This document shows positions 26,121 to 34,142 of a DNA stretch of 45,673 nucleotides, piece after piece (position 1 is the first letter of the stretch; each line of letters begins with the position of its first letter). Source of the stretch: JAMWZF01 sp041628615 (GTDB lineage: Bacteria; Pseudomonadota; Alphaproteobacteria; Rhodobacterales; Rhodobacteraceae); the NCBI GenBank assembly GCA_041628615.1, contig JBFKOW010000004.1:1-45673 (forward strand), read 5' to 3'. The translations under genes were made by a program, and so were the position numbers. The notes beneath the pieces were generated by a model. The model ran no database searches and was not told the origin of the DNA. It was given only the letters and a program-made list of their open reading frames with translations.

Positions 26121-27379
26121 TTCGTGATATCCGTCAAGATGGCGGCCACGTCGGCCAAGGCTTCCCAATGCGGCGAATGCCCGGCGCGCGGCAGGTGGTG
26201 GATGGAAATCCTTGGCGAGACGTCGAGCGCCTCGCGCCAGTCGAGAATGCGATCGCGGTGGCCGAGGATCAGGTGCACGGGCATCCGCTCGGCCAGTTCG
26301 GCCAGCTCGGCGCGGATGCTGACAGCCTGCCCGCTTCCGCCGACAAGGGAGTCGGCAAGTGCCGTCAGCCGGCCGCGCGCGATCTCCGCGTGGATCTGCG
26401 CCAGCATCGCTGAGGACAGCCCGAGCGGTCCTTCGGCGACCCGTCCGAGGAGATGCGAGACCTCCCCGGCCGTCCGCGCCCGCGCGAGACCCCGCAGGAA
26501 CTCCGCGTCGATGACGTGGCCCAGTCCAGCCGGTGCGAGCAGCGTGAGGGATTTCGCGCCGCGACTCAGCGCGAGCCGGACCGCCGGGATGGCGCCCATG
26601 GAATGGGCGACGAGGTGGAGCGGTCCGAGCGACCTCTCCGACATCGCCCGTTCCACGGGGTCGGTCAGGTCCTCCGGGCCGTCGGCGTCGTGGCGCGTCG
26701 ATCCATGGCCCGGCAGGTCGACGCTGATCGTGCGCCGGCCCGCCTGCGAAAGCCGCGTCTGCACCCCGTTCCACACGACGTGATCGCCCGCGAACCCATG
26801 AAGCAGCATCACGCAGTCTCCGGACGCCGGCCCGGTTTCGTTCCAGGTCACGCCGGCGACCTGCTGGACGGCGCCAGGCGTGGCCCCGGTCGCCTCCACG
26901 TCCCGGCGCTCGATCCGGCCGCGCCGGCCGCTGCCCGCCAGCCCGGCGAGATCGAGGCCGCGCTGCCGCGCTACCCGGCGCGCGAGCGGCGTCGCCCTGA
27001 TCCGGCCGGCGCCGCCAGGCGCGCGGTTCCCGGCCGCGGCCGGTTCCGCAACGGCAGCCGCAGACCCCGGGGCGGACTCAGCCTCCGGCTTCTCCGCCGC
27101 CTCGCCGGACGATCCTTCGCCGGTCCAGTCCGGGCCCTCGCCCACGTCCACCCGCGCGATCGGGGTGCCGACCGACACCATCTCGCCGATCTCGACCAGG
27201 GTCTCGACCACGGTGCCGTCGCCCAGCGCCGGGAACTCGACGATGGTCTTGTCGGTCTCGACCTCGAGGATGTCCTGCCCGCGCTTGAAGGACTGGCCGG
27301 GCTCGACCAGCCAGCCGACGAGCTTGCCCTCTTCCATGGTCTCGCCCATGCGGGGCATCTTCAGCGTCCCGATGGTCAT
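26117..27379 (-). CDS. Acetoin-dehydrogenase-type E2: lipoyl domain, E1/E3-binding domain and alpha/beta hydrolase
   Basis: A 420-residue hybrid, start ATG 27379 overlapping the E1 beta stop. Residues about 1-80 form a lipoyl domain with the lipoylated Lys in LEVETDKTIVEFPA. Residues about 125-165 are a peripheral subunit-binding domain (RIRATPLARRVARQRGLDLA). Residues about 175-420 are an alpha/beta hydrolase with nucleophile elbow LVAHSMGAIP and a late His in PRAGHSPHWE. The acyltransferase core of ordinary E2 (HxxxDG) is absent. This architecture is that of AcoC in acetoin-cleaving complexes, which transfer the acyl group to CoA. It works with the two E1 subunits just upstream. No E3 gene is in the cluster, so a shared lipoamide dehydrogenase must serve. 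Confidence 0.9.
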   Translation of the reverse strand: MTIGTLKMPRMGETMEEGKLVGWLVEPGQSFKRGQDILEVETDKTIVEFPALGDGTVVETLVEIGEMVSVGTPIARVDVGEGPDWTGEGSSGEAAEKPEAESAPGSAAAVAEPAAAGNRAPGGAGRIRATPLARRVARQRGLDLAGLAGSGRRGRIERRDVEATGATPGAVQQVAGVTWNETGPASGDCVMLLHGFAGDHVVWNGVQTRLSQAGRRTISVDLPGHGSTRHDADGPEDLTDPVERAMSERSLGPLHLVAHSMGAIPAVRLALSRGAKSLTLLAPAGLGHVIDAEFLRGLARARTAGEVSHLLGRVAEGPLGLSSAMLAQIHAEIARGRLTALADSLVGGSGQAVSIRAELAELAERMPVHLILGHRDRILDWREALDVSPRISIHHLPRAGHSPHWEALADVAAILTDITK

Positions 27380-28350
27380 GCGACCATCCTGCGGGCCGTT
27401 TGCTGAACCAGCGCCGCGGTGGGGACGGAATTCCGCTCCAGTTCGACAGACACCGAGATCGGGATGTCCTCGCCGGCGACCCGCACCACCGGGTCCTCGA
27501 GGAAGTCGAAACACTCCTCGCTGATCCGCGCGGCAAGCTCGGCGGCCACCCCGGCGGTCATCGCCCCCTCGGAGACGACCATCGCCTTGCCGACCTTCTC
27601 GACCTCGGCGCGGATGGTGTCGAAATCGAGCGGGTTGAGCGTGCGCAGGTCGATCACCGTGACCTCGATGCCCGTCTCCGACAGCGCCCGCGCCGCCTCC
27701 ATCACGTGGTGGACCTGGCGCGAGTAGGTGACGATCACGAGGTCGGTGCCTTCGCGGCGGACGACGGCCTTGCCCCAGTCCGGCGGCGGCACCGAGAGAT
27801 CGACCTCCTCGGACATGGCGTAAAGGCCCTTGTGCTCGATGAACACCACCGGATCGGGCTGCACCAGCGCCTGCCGCAGCAGGTGGTAGGCGTCGTAGAC
27901 CGTCGCGGGCATGGCCAGCCGCAGGCCGGGCGTATGCATCACGTAGGCCTCGAGCGATTGGCTGTGCTGCGCACCGGCCGACCGCCCGGTACCTCCCTGC
28001 GTGCGAAGCACCATCGGCACGCCGATCTGGCCGCCGAACATGTAGCGGATCTTGGCCGCCTGATTGCACAGCTGGTCCATCGTCATGCCGATGAAATCGA
28101 CATACATGAGCTCTGCCACGGGCCGCATGCCCGCCATCGCCGCGCCGACCGCCGCCCCGATGATCGCAGGTTCGGAGATCGGCGTGTCGACGAGGCGGTC
28201 CGGGCCGAACTCGTCGATCAGCCCCTTGGTCACGCCGTAGGCACCGCCGTAGCGGCCGACCTCCTCGCCGATCACGAAAATGTCGGGGTCCTCGCGCATC
28301 GCATCCGTCAGCGCCTGCTTGAGCGCGTCGCGATAAGCCAGTCTGGGCAT
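27376..28350 (-). CDS. TPP-dependent dehydrogenase E1 component, beta subunit
   Basis: A 324-residue E1 beta subunit of the acetoin/pyruvate/branched-chain dehydrogenase type. ATG 28350 was preferred because GAGGGAG lies eight bases upstream; GTG 28359, in frame and overlapping the E1 alpha stop, would place that sequence too close. Motifs are VIGEEVGRYGGAYGVTKGL, DTPISEPAIIGAAVGAAMAGMRPVAELMY (conserved Glu and interface), GGTGRSAGAQHSQSLEAY (His region) and EVTVIDLRTLNPLD. With the alpha subunit it decarboxylates or cleaves its substrate with TPP and passes the acyl or hydroxyalkyl group to the E2 lipoyl arm. Its operon companions are a sugar importer and a kinase rather than acetoin genes. 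Confidence 0.92.
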   Translation of the reverse strand: MPRLAYRDALKQALTDAMREDPDIFVIGEEVGRYGGAYGVTKGLIDEFGPDRLVDTPISEPAIIGAAVGAAMAGMRPVAELMYVDFIGMTMDQLCNQAAKIRYMFGGQIGVPMVLRTQGGTGRSAGAQHSQSLEAYVMHTPGLRLAMPATVYDAYHLLRQALVQPDPVVFIEHKGLYAMSEEVDLSVPPPDWGKAVVRREGTDLVIVTYSRQVHHVMEAARALSETGIEVTVIDLRTLNPLDFDTIRAEVEKVGKAMVVSEGAMTAGVAAELAARISEECFDFLEDPVVRVAGEDIPISVSVELERNSVPTAALVQQTARRMVA

Positions 28351-28355
28351 CTTGG

Positions 28356-29399
28356 TCACTCCCTCGCAAGAACGCGGTCAAGCCGCGTTCTGACAGGTTC
28401 CGGTTCGGGCTGGCCGGGGGCGAAGACGTCGCGGAACATCGTGTCGAGCGCCGGTTCCCCCGACTCCATGGTGAAATCGATCGTCGCGTCCATCTCGGCC
28501 GAGATCGTCGCGTCGATGGCGTCGAGCTCGTCCGCGCCGACGCCCTGCTCGACCAGCCTCAGCCGCGCATGCTCGACCGGGTCGCGGGCGCGGCCGGCGG
28601 CCTCCTCCTCCTCGCTGCGGTAGGGGCTCTTGTCCTTGCGGCCGTGGCCGAAGAACCGGTAGCAGTCGACGGCGAAAAATCCCGGCGTTCCGGCGCGCGC
28701 GCCATCGACGATCCGGGCGGCAGCCTCGGCGACATCGAGCACGTCGAGACCATCGACGGTTTCCGCGTTCAGACCGAACGCCTTCGCCCGCTCGTGCAGC
28801 CGCGTGGACTTTGTCGCCTGGTCGATGCGGGTGCCCATGCCCCACTGGTTGTTCACGCAGACGAAGACGGCCGGCAAGTCCCAGAGGGCGGCCATGTTCA
28901 TGCTCTCGTAGAGGATGCCCTGCTGCATCGCGCCGTCGCCGAAGAACGCGACGGAGACGGCCCCGGTCCCGCGGCGCTTGGCCACCATGGCGGCGCCGAC
29001 CACCGCCGGGATGCCGCCGCCGACGATGGCGTTTGCGCCGAGGTGGCCGAGCCCCATGTCGGCGATGTGCATCGAGCCGCCCTTGCCGCTGCAGTAGCCG
29101 GTCTCCTTGCCGCCGATCTCGGACATCATCCGCTTGGGGTCCGCGCCGCGGGCGAGGAAGATGCCGTGCCCGCGGTGGTGGGTGGTGAAGGTGTCGCCGT
29201 CGCGCATCGCCGCGGTGACGCCCACGGCCGCGCTCTCCTCCCCGATCGAGAGGTGCAGCATCGACCCGGCGCTGCCGCCGCGCAGGTAAAGCTCGCCGAC
29301 CCGGTCCTCGAAGGTGCGGATCCGCCGCATCGCGGTGTAGTGCCCAAGCAGATCGGAGTTGGACTTGCGGGAGCCCGCGACCTTCATCACTCGGTTCAT
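28356..29399 (-). CDS. TPP-dependent dehydrogenase E1 component, alpha subunit
   Basis: A 347-residue E1 alpha subunit. ATG 29399 has GAGGAG at good spacing; an in-frame TTG at 29414 is less likely. The TPP-binding motif GDG...N is seen as FFGDGAMQQGILYESMNMAALW followed by VFVCVNNQWGMGT, and the entry region reads TTHHRGHGIFLARGAD and GKGGSMHI. The phosphorylation-loop-like FFGHGRKDKSPYR is present. Length and motifs best fit the acetoin dehydrogenase alpha group (AcoA-like), but pyruvate- or other-substrate members cannot be excluded. It lies 11 bp after the ABC permease gene in the same transcript, linking uptake of a sugar-like compound with TPP-dependent cleavage. Confidence 0.92.
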   Translation of the reverse strand: MNRVMKVAGSRKSNSDLLGHYTAMRRIRTFEDRVGELYLRGGSAGSMLHLSIGEESAAVGVTAAMRDGDTFTTHHRGHGIFLARGADPKRMMSEIGGKETGYCSGKGGSMHIADMGLGHLGANAIVGGGIPAVVGAAMVAKRRGTGAVSVAFFGDGAMQQGILYESMNMAALWDLPAVFVCVNNQWGMGTRIDQATKSTRLHERAKAFGLNAETVDGLDVLDVAEAAARIVDGARAGTPGFFAVDCYRFFGHGRKDKSPYRSEEEEAAGRARDPVEHARLRLVEQGVGADELDAIDATISAEMDATIDFTMESGEPALDTMFRDVFAPGQPEPEPVRTRLDRVLARE

Positions 29400-29410
29400 C
29401 TGCGTTCTCC

Positions 29411-30403
29411 TCAAAGAATGTTCAGCTTGGTGGTCCGGGAGACGACCGCGACGGCGACCAGGATGATCACGCCCTTGACGATGTTCTGGATGAACGTGTC
29501 CATGCCCATGAGGTTCAGCCCGTTGTTGATCACGCCGATGAAGAGGGCGCCGCAGAACGTGCCGATGATCGTCGCGGTACCGGGCCGGAACATCGTCATG
29601 CCGATGAACACCGTCGCGAGGCCGTCGAGCAGGAAGCGTTCGCCCACGTTCGGCTGACCGGAGCCCAGCCGGGCGGCCAGCAGAAGTCCCGCCACGGCCG
29701 CGAATACCGCCACCAGGACGAGCGCCGCGATCCGGTAGGCATCGACCCGGATCCCCGACAGTTCGGATGCCTTCTGGTTGCCGCCGACGGCATAGATGTA
29801 GCGGCCGAACACCGTCCGCTCCATCGCGAGCCAGGCAAGCGCCACGGCGGCCAGCATGAAGAAGGCGAGGATCGGCAACTGGCCGATCCGGCCCTGTCCG
29901 AGCCAGGTGTAGGCTTCCGGCAACCCGCCATAGATCGCGCGGCCGCCCGTCAGCAGGAAGTTGATGCCGAACAGGATCGACCCGGTCGCCAGCGTCGCGA
30001 TCAGCGACGGGATGCCGACCTTGGTGACCAGAAGCCCGTTGATCAGGCCGACCAGGAGACCGGCCCCGATCGCCGCGGAGAAGGCGAGGAAGAGCCCGTA
30101 GTCGTTCACCAGCAGGAGCGGGGTCAGGATGCCCGCAAGTCCCACGGTGTAGCCGACGGAGAGGTCGATCTCCCTCGCCGCGAAGCCGAAGGTCAGCCCC
30201 GCGCCGACGATCCCGAGGATCGAGATCTGCTGCAGGATGTTCGACAGGTTGAAGACCGTGAAGAACCGGTCCACGAACAGCGAGAAGCCGAGGAACATCA
30301 CCGCCAGCACGATCAGCGTGGAATAGCGCAACAGCCAGTCGTTCTTCCTCGCCTGATCGGCCTGCCGTGCGGGGACAGCCTTGGTCAAAGTGCCCGTGTT
30401 CAT
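29411..30403 (-). CDS. Sugar ABC transporter permease (RbsC/XylH family)
   Basis: A 330-residue membrane protein of the CUT2 (BPD_transp_2) family. ATG 30403 overlaps the ATPase stop (ATGA) and has GGGAGGA upstream. About nine to ten hydrophobic helices are apparent. Signatures include NLSNILQQISILGIVGAGLTFGFAAREIDLSVGY, the family's conserved GxxxDLSVG segment near residues 60-90, and FGRYIYAVGGNQKASELSGIRVDAYR, the cytoplasmic coupling loop. It would form a homodimeric channel for a monosaccharide-like solute delivered by the binding protein of the same operon. The longer open frame upstream is only within the ATPase gene. Confidence 0.93.
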   Translation of the reverse strand: MNTGTLTKAVPARQADQARKNDWLLRYSTLIVLAVMFLGFSLFVDRFFTVFNLSNILQQISILGIVGAGLTFGFAAREIDLSVGYTVGLAGILTPLLLVNDYGLFLAFSAAIGAGLLVGLINGLLVTKVGIPSLIATLATGSILFGINFLLTGGRAIYGGLPEAYTWLGQGRIGQLPILAFFMLAAVALAWLAMERTVFGRYIYAVGGNQKASELSGIRVDAYRIAALVLVAVFAAVAGLLLAARLGSGQPNVGERFLLDGLATVFIGMTMFRPGTATIIGTFCGALFIGVINNGLNLMGMDTFIQNIVKGVIILVAVAVVSRTTKLNIL

Positions 30404-31899
30404 TGTTGTCCTCCCGTCATGGCCGCGATGAACCGGGCCTCGGAATAGTCGTGCGAATGGATCTCGGCGCCCGGCCGCCCGTTCGCGAACGGCACCACCC
30501 GATGTGCGATCTGTTCGACCTCCAGCAGGTCGGAGGAGGCGACGATCACCGCCACGCCGCTTTCGGCCAGGCGGCGGATATGGCCGTAGATTTCCTGCTT
30601 CGCACCGATATCGACACCCTCGGTCGGCTCGATCAGGATCATCACCCGGTAACGCTCGGCGGCGCCGTAGAGCCACTTGCCGAGGCTGACCTTCTGCTTG
30701 TTGCCGCCCGACAGCGTCTTGACCGTCTGGCCGGGGCCGCTCGCGCGCACCTTGAGGTCGGCCATCACGCGCCGCGCCTCGGCGGTCTCGCGCGCCGGGC
30801 TGAGAAGCGGGCCGCGCTTGCCGGCTCGCGGATGCACCACCGAGAGGTTCTCGCGGATCGTGCCCTCGGCCATCAGCGCGTTCTCCATGCGGTGATCCGG
30901 CACGAAGCCCATGCCGAGCCGCTGCATCCGCCGCGGTGACGGCCGGTCGATCGTCTCGCCGCCGAGGCGCTGTTCGCCCGAGATGTACCCGGCCCCGCTG
31001 TAGAGCGAGCGCGCGAAGCCGAAATGCCCGGCGCCGGTCAGGCCGATCAGACCAACCACCTCGCCCGGTCTGATCGAAAAGTCGCCCACCTCGACCGCTC
31101 CGACGCACCAGTCGCGGACGGCCAGGACGGGCGCGCCGTTTCCGGGCGCGCGGGCCCGGTCCCCGGCGCGTCCTTGCAGGCCACGCTCGAGCATCAGGGT
31201 GACCATGTCCTCCACCTCGAGCCTGTCCGCGGCCTCGGTAGCGATCCGGCGGCCGTCGCGCAGCACCGTGATGCGGTCGGACAGGGCTTTGACCTCGCTC
31301 AGGAAATGGCTGATCAGGACAACGCCGACGCCGCGCTCGGGCAGGCGGCGGATGATCCTCCAGAGCTGTTCCTTCTCGCGCGACTGCAGCGTCGCCGTGG
31401 GCTCGTCGAGGATGACGAGGCGGACGTCGCGGCGCAGCGCGCGAACGATCTCGATCACCTTCTGGTCGGCCATGTCGAGCATGTGGACCGGCCGCGCGAG
31501 GTCGATGCCCGCCTCGGGGAACCACTCGTTCATCAGCGCCTCGGCACGCGCGATCAGCGCGGCGCGGCGCAGGAAGCCGGCCAGCCTCGGCTCGTCGCCG
31601 AGCAGGATGTTCTCGGCGCCCGTCAGGTCCGGGACAAGACTGCCCTCCTGGCTGACCAGCGCGATGCCGTTGGCCAGCGCATCGCCCGAGGACTTGAGCG
31701 TCAGTTCCCGCCCATCGAGCGCAAGAATGCCCGAGGTCGGGGATTGCAGCCCCGCAAGGATGCTCACGAGCGTCGATTTTCCGGCCCCGTTCTCGCCGAT
31801 GAGGCCGTGGACCTCGTCAAGCCGGATCTCGCAGGACACCGCGTCGAGCGCGCGGGTCCCGGGAAAGTCCATGGTAATGTCCCTGAGTTCGACACTCAT
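30400..31899 (-). CDS. Sugar ABC transporter ATPase with two nucleotide-binding domains (RbsA/XylG family)
   Basis: A 499-residue tandem ABC ATPase. ATG 31899 has GGAG upstream. The first domain has Walker A GENGAGKST, Q-loop ALVSQEGSL and Walker B LVILDEPTATL with switch His in ISHF, but its signature, normally LSxGxxQ, reads MLDMADQKVIEI. The second domain has a degenerate Walker A (GLTGAGHFGFA), an intact signature LSGGNKQKVSLGKWL, and a Walker B altered to MILIEPTEGVD. A degenerate second Walker A is usual in this family, while loss of the first signature and of the second Walker B Asp is less usual. One composite ATP site (first Walker A with second signature) remains plausible. It powers import through the adjacent permease. 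Confidence 0.92.
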   Translation of the reverse strand: MSVELRDITMDFPGTRALDAVSCEIRLDEVHGLIGENGAGKSTLVSILAGLQSPTSGILALDGRELTLKSSGDALANGIALVSQEGSLVPDLTGAENILLGDEPRLAGFLRRAALIARAEALMNEWFPEAGIDLARPVHMLDMADQKVIEIVRALRRDVRLVILDEPTATLQSREKEQLWRIIRRLPERGVGVVLISHFLSEVKALSDRITVLRDGRRIATEAADRLEVEDMVTLMLERGLQGRAGDRARAPGNGAPVLAVRDWCVGAVEVGDFSIRPGEVVGLIGLTGAGHFGFARSLYSGAGYISGEQRLGGETIDRPSPRRMQRLGMGFVPDHRMENALMAEGTIRENLSVVHPRAGKRGPLLSPARETAEARRVMADLKVRASGPGQTVKTLSGGNKQKVSLGKWLYGAAERYRVMILIEPTEGVDIGAKQEIYGHIRRLAESGVAVIVASSDLLEVEQIAHRVVPFANGRPGAEIHSHDYSEARFIAAMTGGQQ

Positions 31900-31933
31900 C
31901 GAACCGTGCTCCGACGTCTGATTGGGGCCGCAT

Positions 31934-31967
31934 GGACCGGGCGGTGGCCCTTCCGCCGCCCGGGTCC
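31934..31967 (-). terminator. Stem-loop between sugar-binding protein and ATPase genes
   Basis: Arms GGACCGGGCGG (31934-31944) and CCGCCCGGGTCC (31956-31967) pair along 11 bp with one bulged base and an 11-base loop. It follows the binding-protein stop by eight bases in the direction of transcription. As after dppA, it probably limits read-through or stabilises the upstream mRNA. No U-tract. Confidence 0.6.
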
Positions 31968-31974
31968 GTGTCGC

Positions 31975-32910
31975 TTACATGAAGTCCTGGCAGTTGGCCT
32001 TGGTGACCAGCGGCGCGTCCATGTAGACGGTGCTCGACGGGATCACCGCCTCGGCAGGCTGGCCTTCGGCGACGATCGCGGAGATCCATTCGCCCACCTG
32101 CGCGCCCATGCCCTCGAAGGGCTGGGAGACGGTCGCGATCATCATCGATTCGGGCTTGCAGACCTCGGCCACGGCCTGCGGATGGCCGTCGATGCCGATC
32201 ACCTTTACATCCGTCAGGCCAGCGGCCGTCATGACGTTGATCGCCGCCTGCGCGGGCTCGTCCCACGGGGCCCAGACCGCATCGATGTCGGCACCGAATC
32301 GGGCCACGTAGTCCTGCATCGTGTTGGTCGTGTCCTCGAAGAAGGCGGTGATGTCGATGTCATGCTCGGCAAGGACGGTGACGTCGCTGTATTCGCGCAG
32401 GATGTCCTCCATCACGTCGCTGCGCTTGCGGGTGCCGTGGTGCGACGCCATCCGCAGGAAGATGATGTTGCCCTCTGCGCCCATCTGGTCGAGCAGATAG
32501 GGCGAGACGCTGGCCGACATGGCCCAGTTGTTGGTCGTGACATCGACCACGGCGCCGTCGACATATCCCGAATCCACCGAGAAGATCGGGACGCCGGCGG
32601 CCGCGGCTTCCGCGATGGCCGCGGTAGACGCCCGCAGGTCGGCCATCGTCACGATGATGGCGTCGACGCCACGGGCGGTGGCGTCCTGGATGTTCGAGGC
32701 GATCGCCTCGCCCGATCCGTTCGAGTCGAGGAAGCTCACGTTCCAGTCCGCGCCGGTCTCGGCCAGCCAGGCCTCGAACCCCGCCTTGACCCGCTGCTCG
32801 GACTGGGCCGCCGCCGTGGAGTGAACCCAGGCAACGTCAAGGGCGAATGCGGGCGCCGCAAGACCCGCTCCGGCAAGAGCGGCCGCAGCCGCAATCGCGT
32901 GTCTTCTCAT
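31975..32910 (-). CDS. Periplasmic sugar-binding protein (Peripla_BP_4 / RbsB family)
   Basis: A 311-residue type-I periplasmic binding protein and first gene of the sugar operon. ATG 32910 follows GGGAGGAAAAGAC. A signal peptide is clear (MRRHAIAAAAALAGAGLAAP, AFA cleavage). The mature protein begins LDVAWVHSTAAAQSEQRVKAGFE and shows NIQDATARGVDAIIVTMADL, GVPIFSVDSG, NNWAMSASVSPYLLDQMG, DAVWAPWDEPAQAAI and VIGIDGHPQAV, all standard for ribose/xylose-type binding proteins. It captures the solute and presents it to the permease. The ligand is unknown. It is transcribed divergently from the SorC-family regulator across a 150-bp promoter region. Confidence 0.93.
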   Translation of the reverse strand: MRRHAIAAAAALAGAGLAAPAFALDVAWVHSTAAAQSEQRVKAGFEAWLAETGADWNVSFLDSNGSGEAIASNIQDATARGVDAIIVTMADLRASTAAIAEAAAAGVPIFSVDSGYVDGAVVDVTTNNWAMSASVSPYLLDQMGAEGNIIFLRMASHHGTRKRSDVMEDILREYSDVTVLAEHDIDITAFFEDTTNTMQDYVARFGADIDAVWAPWDEPAQAAINVMTAAGLTDVKVIGIDGHPQAVAEVCKPESMMIATVSQPFEGMGAQVGEWISAIVAEGQPAEAVIPSSTVYMDAPLVTKANCQDFM

Positions 32911-32984
32911 GTCTTTTCCTCCCATCAACAAGAGATCGAACCCCGCACGCCAGGCGGGATGCGGGCAAGATTGGTGTCGGCAAA

Positions 32985-33025
32985 TACATTTGTCAATAAC
33001 AATTACATCTGTAAGATACATCTGT
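32985..33025. promoter_or_regulatory. Three TACAYYTGT-type repeats in the divergent promoter (candidate SorC-family operator)
   Basis: TACATTTGT at 32985-32993 and TACATCTGT at 33004-33012 and 33017-33025 stand out as AT-rich repeats in very GC-rich DNA. Each has near-palindromic TACAnnTGTA symmetry. They lie 36-76 bp before the regulator start and 75-115 bp before the binding-protein start. SorC-family regulators bind as tetramers to repeated sites in such regions (family knowledge), so this is the likely operator. Confidence 0.6.
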
Positions 33026-33060
33026 TTGAAGCGCCCCTCGGGCCGTGCTAGAGAGAGATC

Positions 33061-34041
33061 ATGTCCGATTTGTCCGACCGACAGCTGATGACCCGCGCCG
33101 CGTGGTTCTATTACGTCGCAGGGCTCAACCAGGAAGCCACGTCGCGGCGCATGGGGCTCACGCGGGCGCGGGTGAACAAGCTCCTGAGCCAGGCCCGCGA
33201 CAGTGGCCTCGTGTCGATCATCATCAACGACCGGGATCTCGGCCTCCTGCATGTCGAGGAAGCGATCCGGAAGGAATTCGGCCTCGATTTCTGCATAACC
33301 ACCCCGGCTCTCGGCCTGAGCGAATCGGAGATGGCGCAAAGCGATGCGCTGACCTCGTTGCCGCTCAAGGCGGTCGCGACCGCGGGGGCGATCTTCCTCC
33401 GCGACCATCTCGCGGACAGTCCCAAGACCATCGTCGGCACGGGCTGGGGGCGCACCCTCGCCCATCTGAGCCGCCAGATGTCGGGCGCGCACAGTCCTGA
33501 CGCCCGCTTCATCAGCCTGATGGGGAGCTTGACCGCCAACTCGGCCTTCAACCCGTTCGAGGTCGTTCAGGCACTGGCTCAGGCAACGGACGGCGAGGGG
33601 TATTTCCTGCCGGTTCCCTTCATCGCCGACAGCCCCGAGGACCGCTCGGTTCTCCTGTCGCAGCGGGCGGTGGCCCGGCCGCTTGATCTGGCGAAACATT
33701 CCGATGTCGCGCTCATTTCCGTTGGAGAACTGACCGAGTCGTCACTGCTGCGCCAGCAGGGAATGATCTCCCGGGAAGAAATGAACGAACTGCGGCAGGC
33801 CGGCGCCGTGGGAGACACGAACGGTCTTTTCTTCGGACCGGATGGCCGGATCGTCGACCACTCCCTCAAGGACCGGACGATCGGCGTGGGGATCGAGGAC
33901 CTGGCAAAGATGCGGACGGTTCTGCTTTCCGGCGGATTGCAGAAGGTCGAAGCGACCCGGGCCATCTTGCGCGGGCGGTTCGTGAGGGGGCTGATCATCG
34001 ATGGGGACTCCGCGATCCGGCTAGGCGAGAACCTGCTCTGA
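33061..34041 (+). CDS. SorC-family (sugar-binding) transcriptional regulator
   Basis: A 326-residue regulator. ATG 33061 follows GAGAGAGATC. Residues about 10-60 are the N-terminal helix-turn-helix typical of SorC/EryD proteins (AAWFYYVAGLNQEATSRRMG then LTRARVNKLLSQARDSGLVSI). Residues about 75-326 are the sugar-phosphate-isomerase-like effector domain, with TIVGTGWGRTLAHLSRQM and the closing GGLQKVEATRAILRGRFVRGLIIDGDSA. Such proteins respond to a phosphorylated sugar or polyol, for example EryD with erythritol. It faces the sugar operon across shared promoter DNA, so it most likely controls that operon and itself. The 101 bp after it hold nothing recognisable. Confidence 0.92.
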   Translation: MSDLSDRQLMTRAAWFYYVAGLNQEATSRRMGLTRARVNKLLSQARDSGLVSIIINDRDLGLLHVEEAIRKEFGLDFCITTPALGLSESEMAQSDALTSLPLKAVATAGAIFLRDHLADSPKTIVGTGWGRTLAHLSRQMSGAHSPDARFISLMGSLTANSAFNPFEVVQALAQATDGEGYFLPVPFIADSPEDRSVLLSQRAVARPLDLAKHSDVALISVGELTESSLLRQQGMISREEMNELRQAGAVGDTNGLFFGPDGRIVDHSLKDRTIGVGIEDLAKMRTVLLSGGLQKVEATRAILRGRFVRGLIIDGDSAIRLGENLL

Positions 34042-34142
34042 TCCTCCGCCGGGCCGATCATGAGGCACAGTGCCGGATGTCGGGGCGAGCCCGCGCCGGA
34101 CCGCAACGACCCGAACCCCCTCGTCAGGTTGTCACGTCAGCC

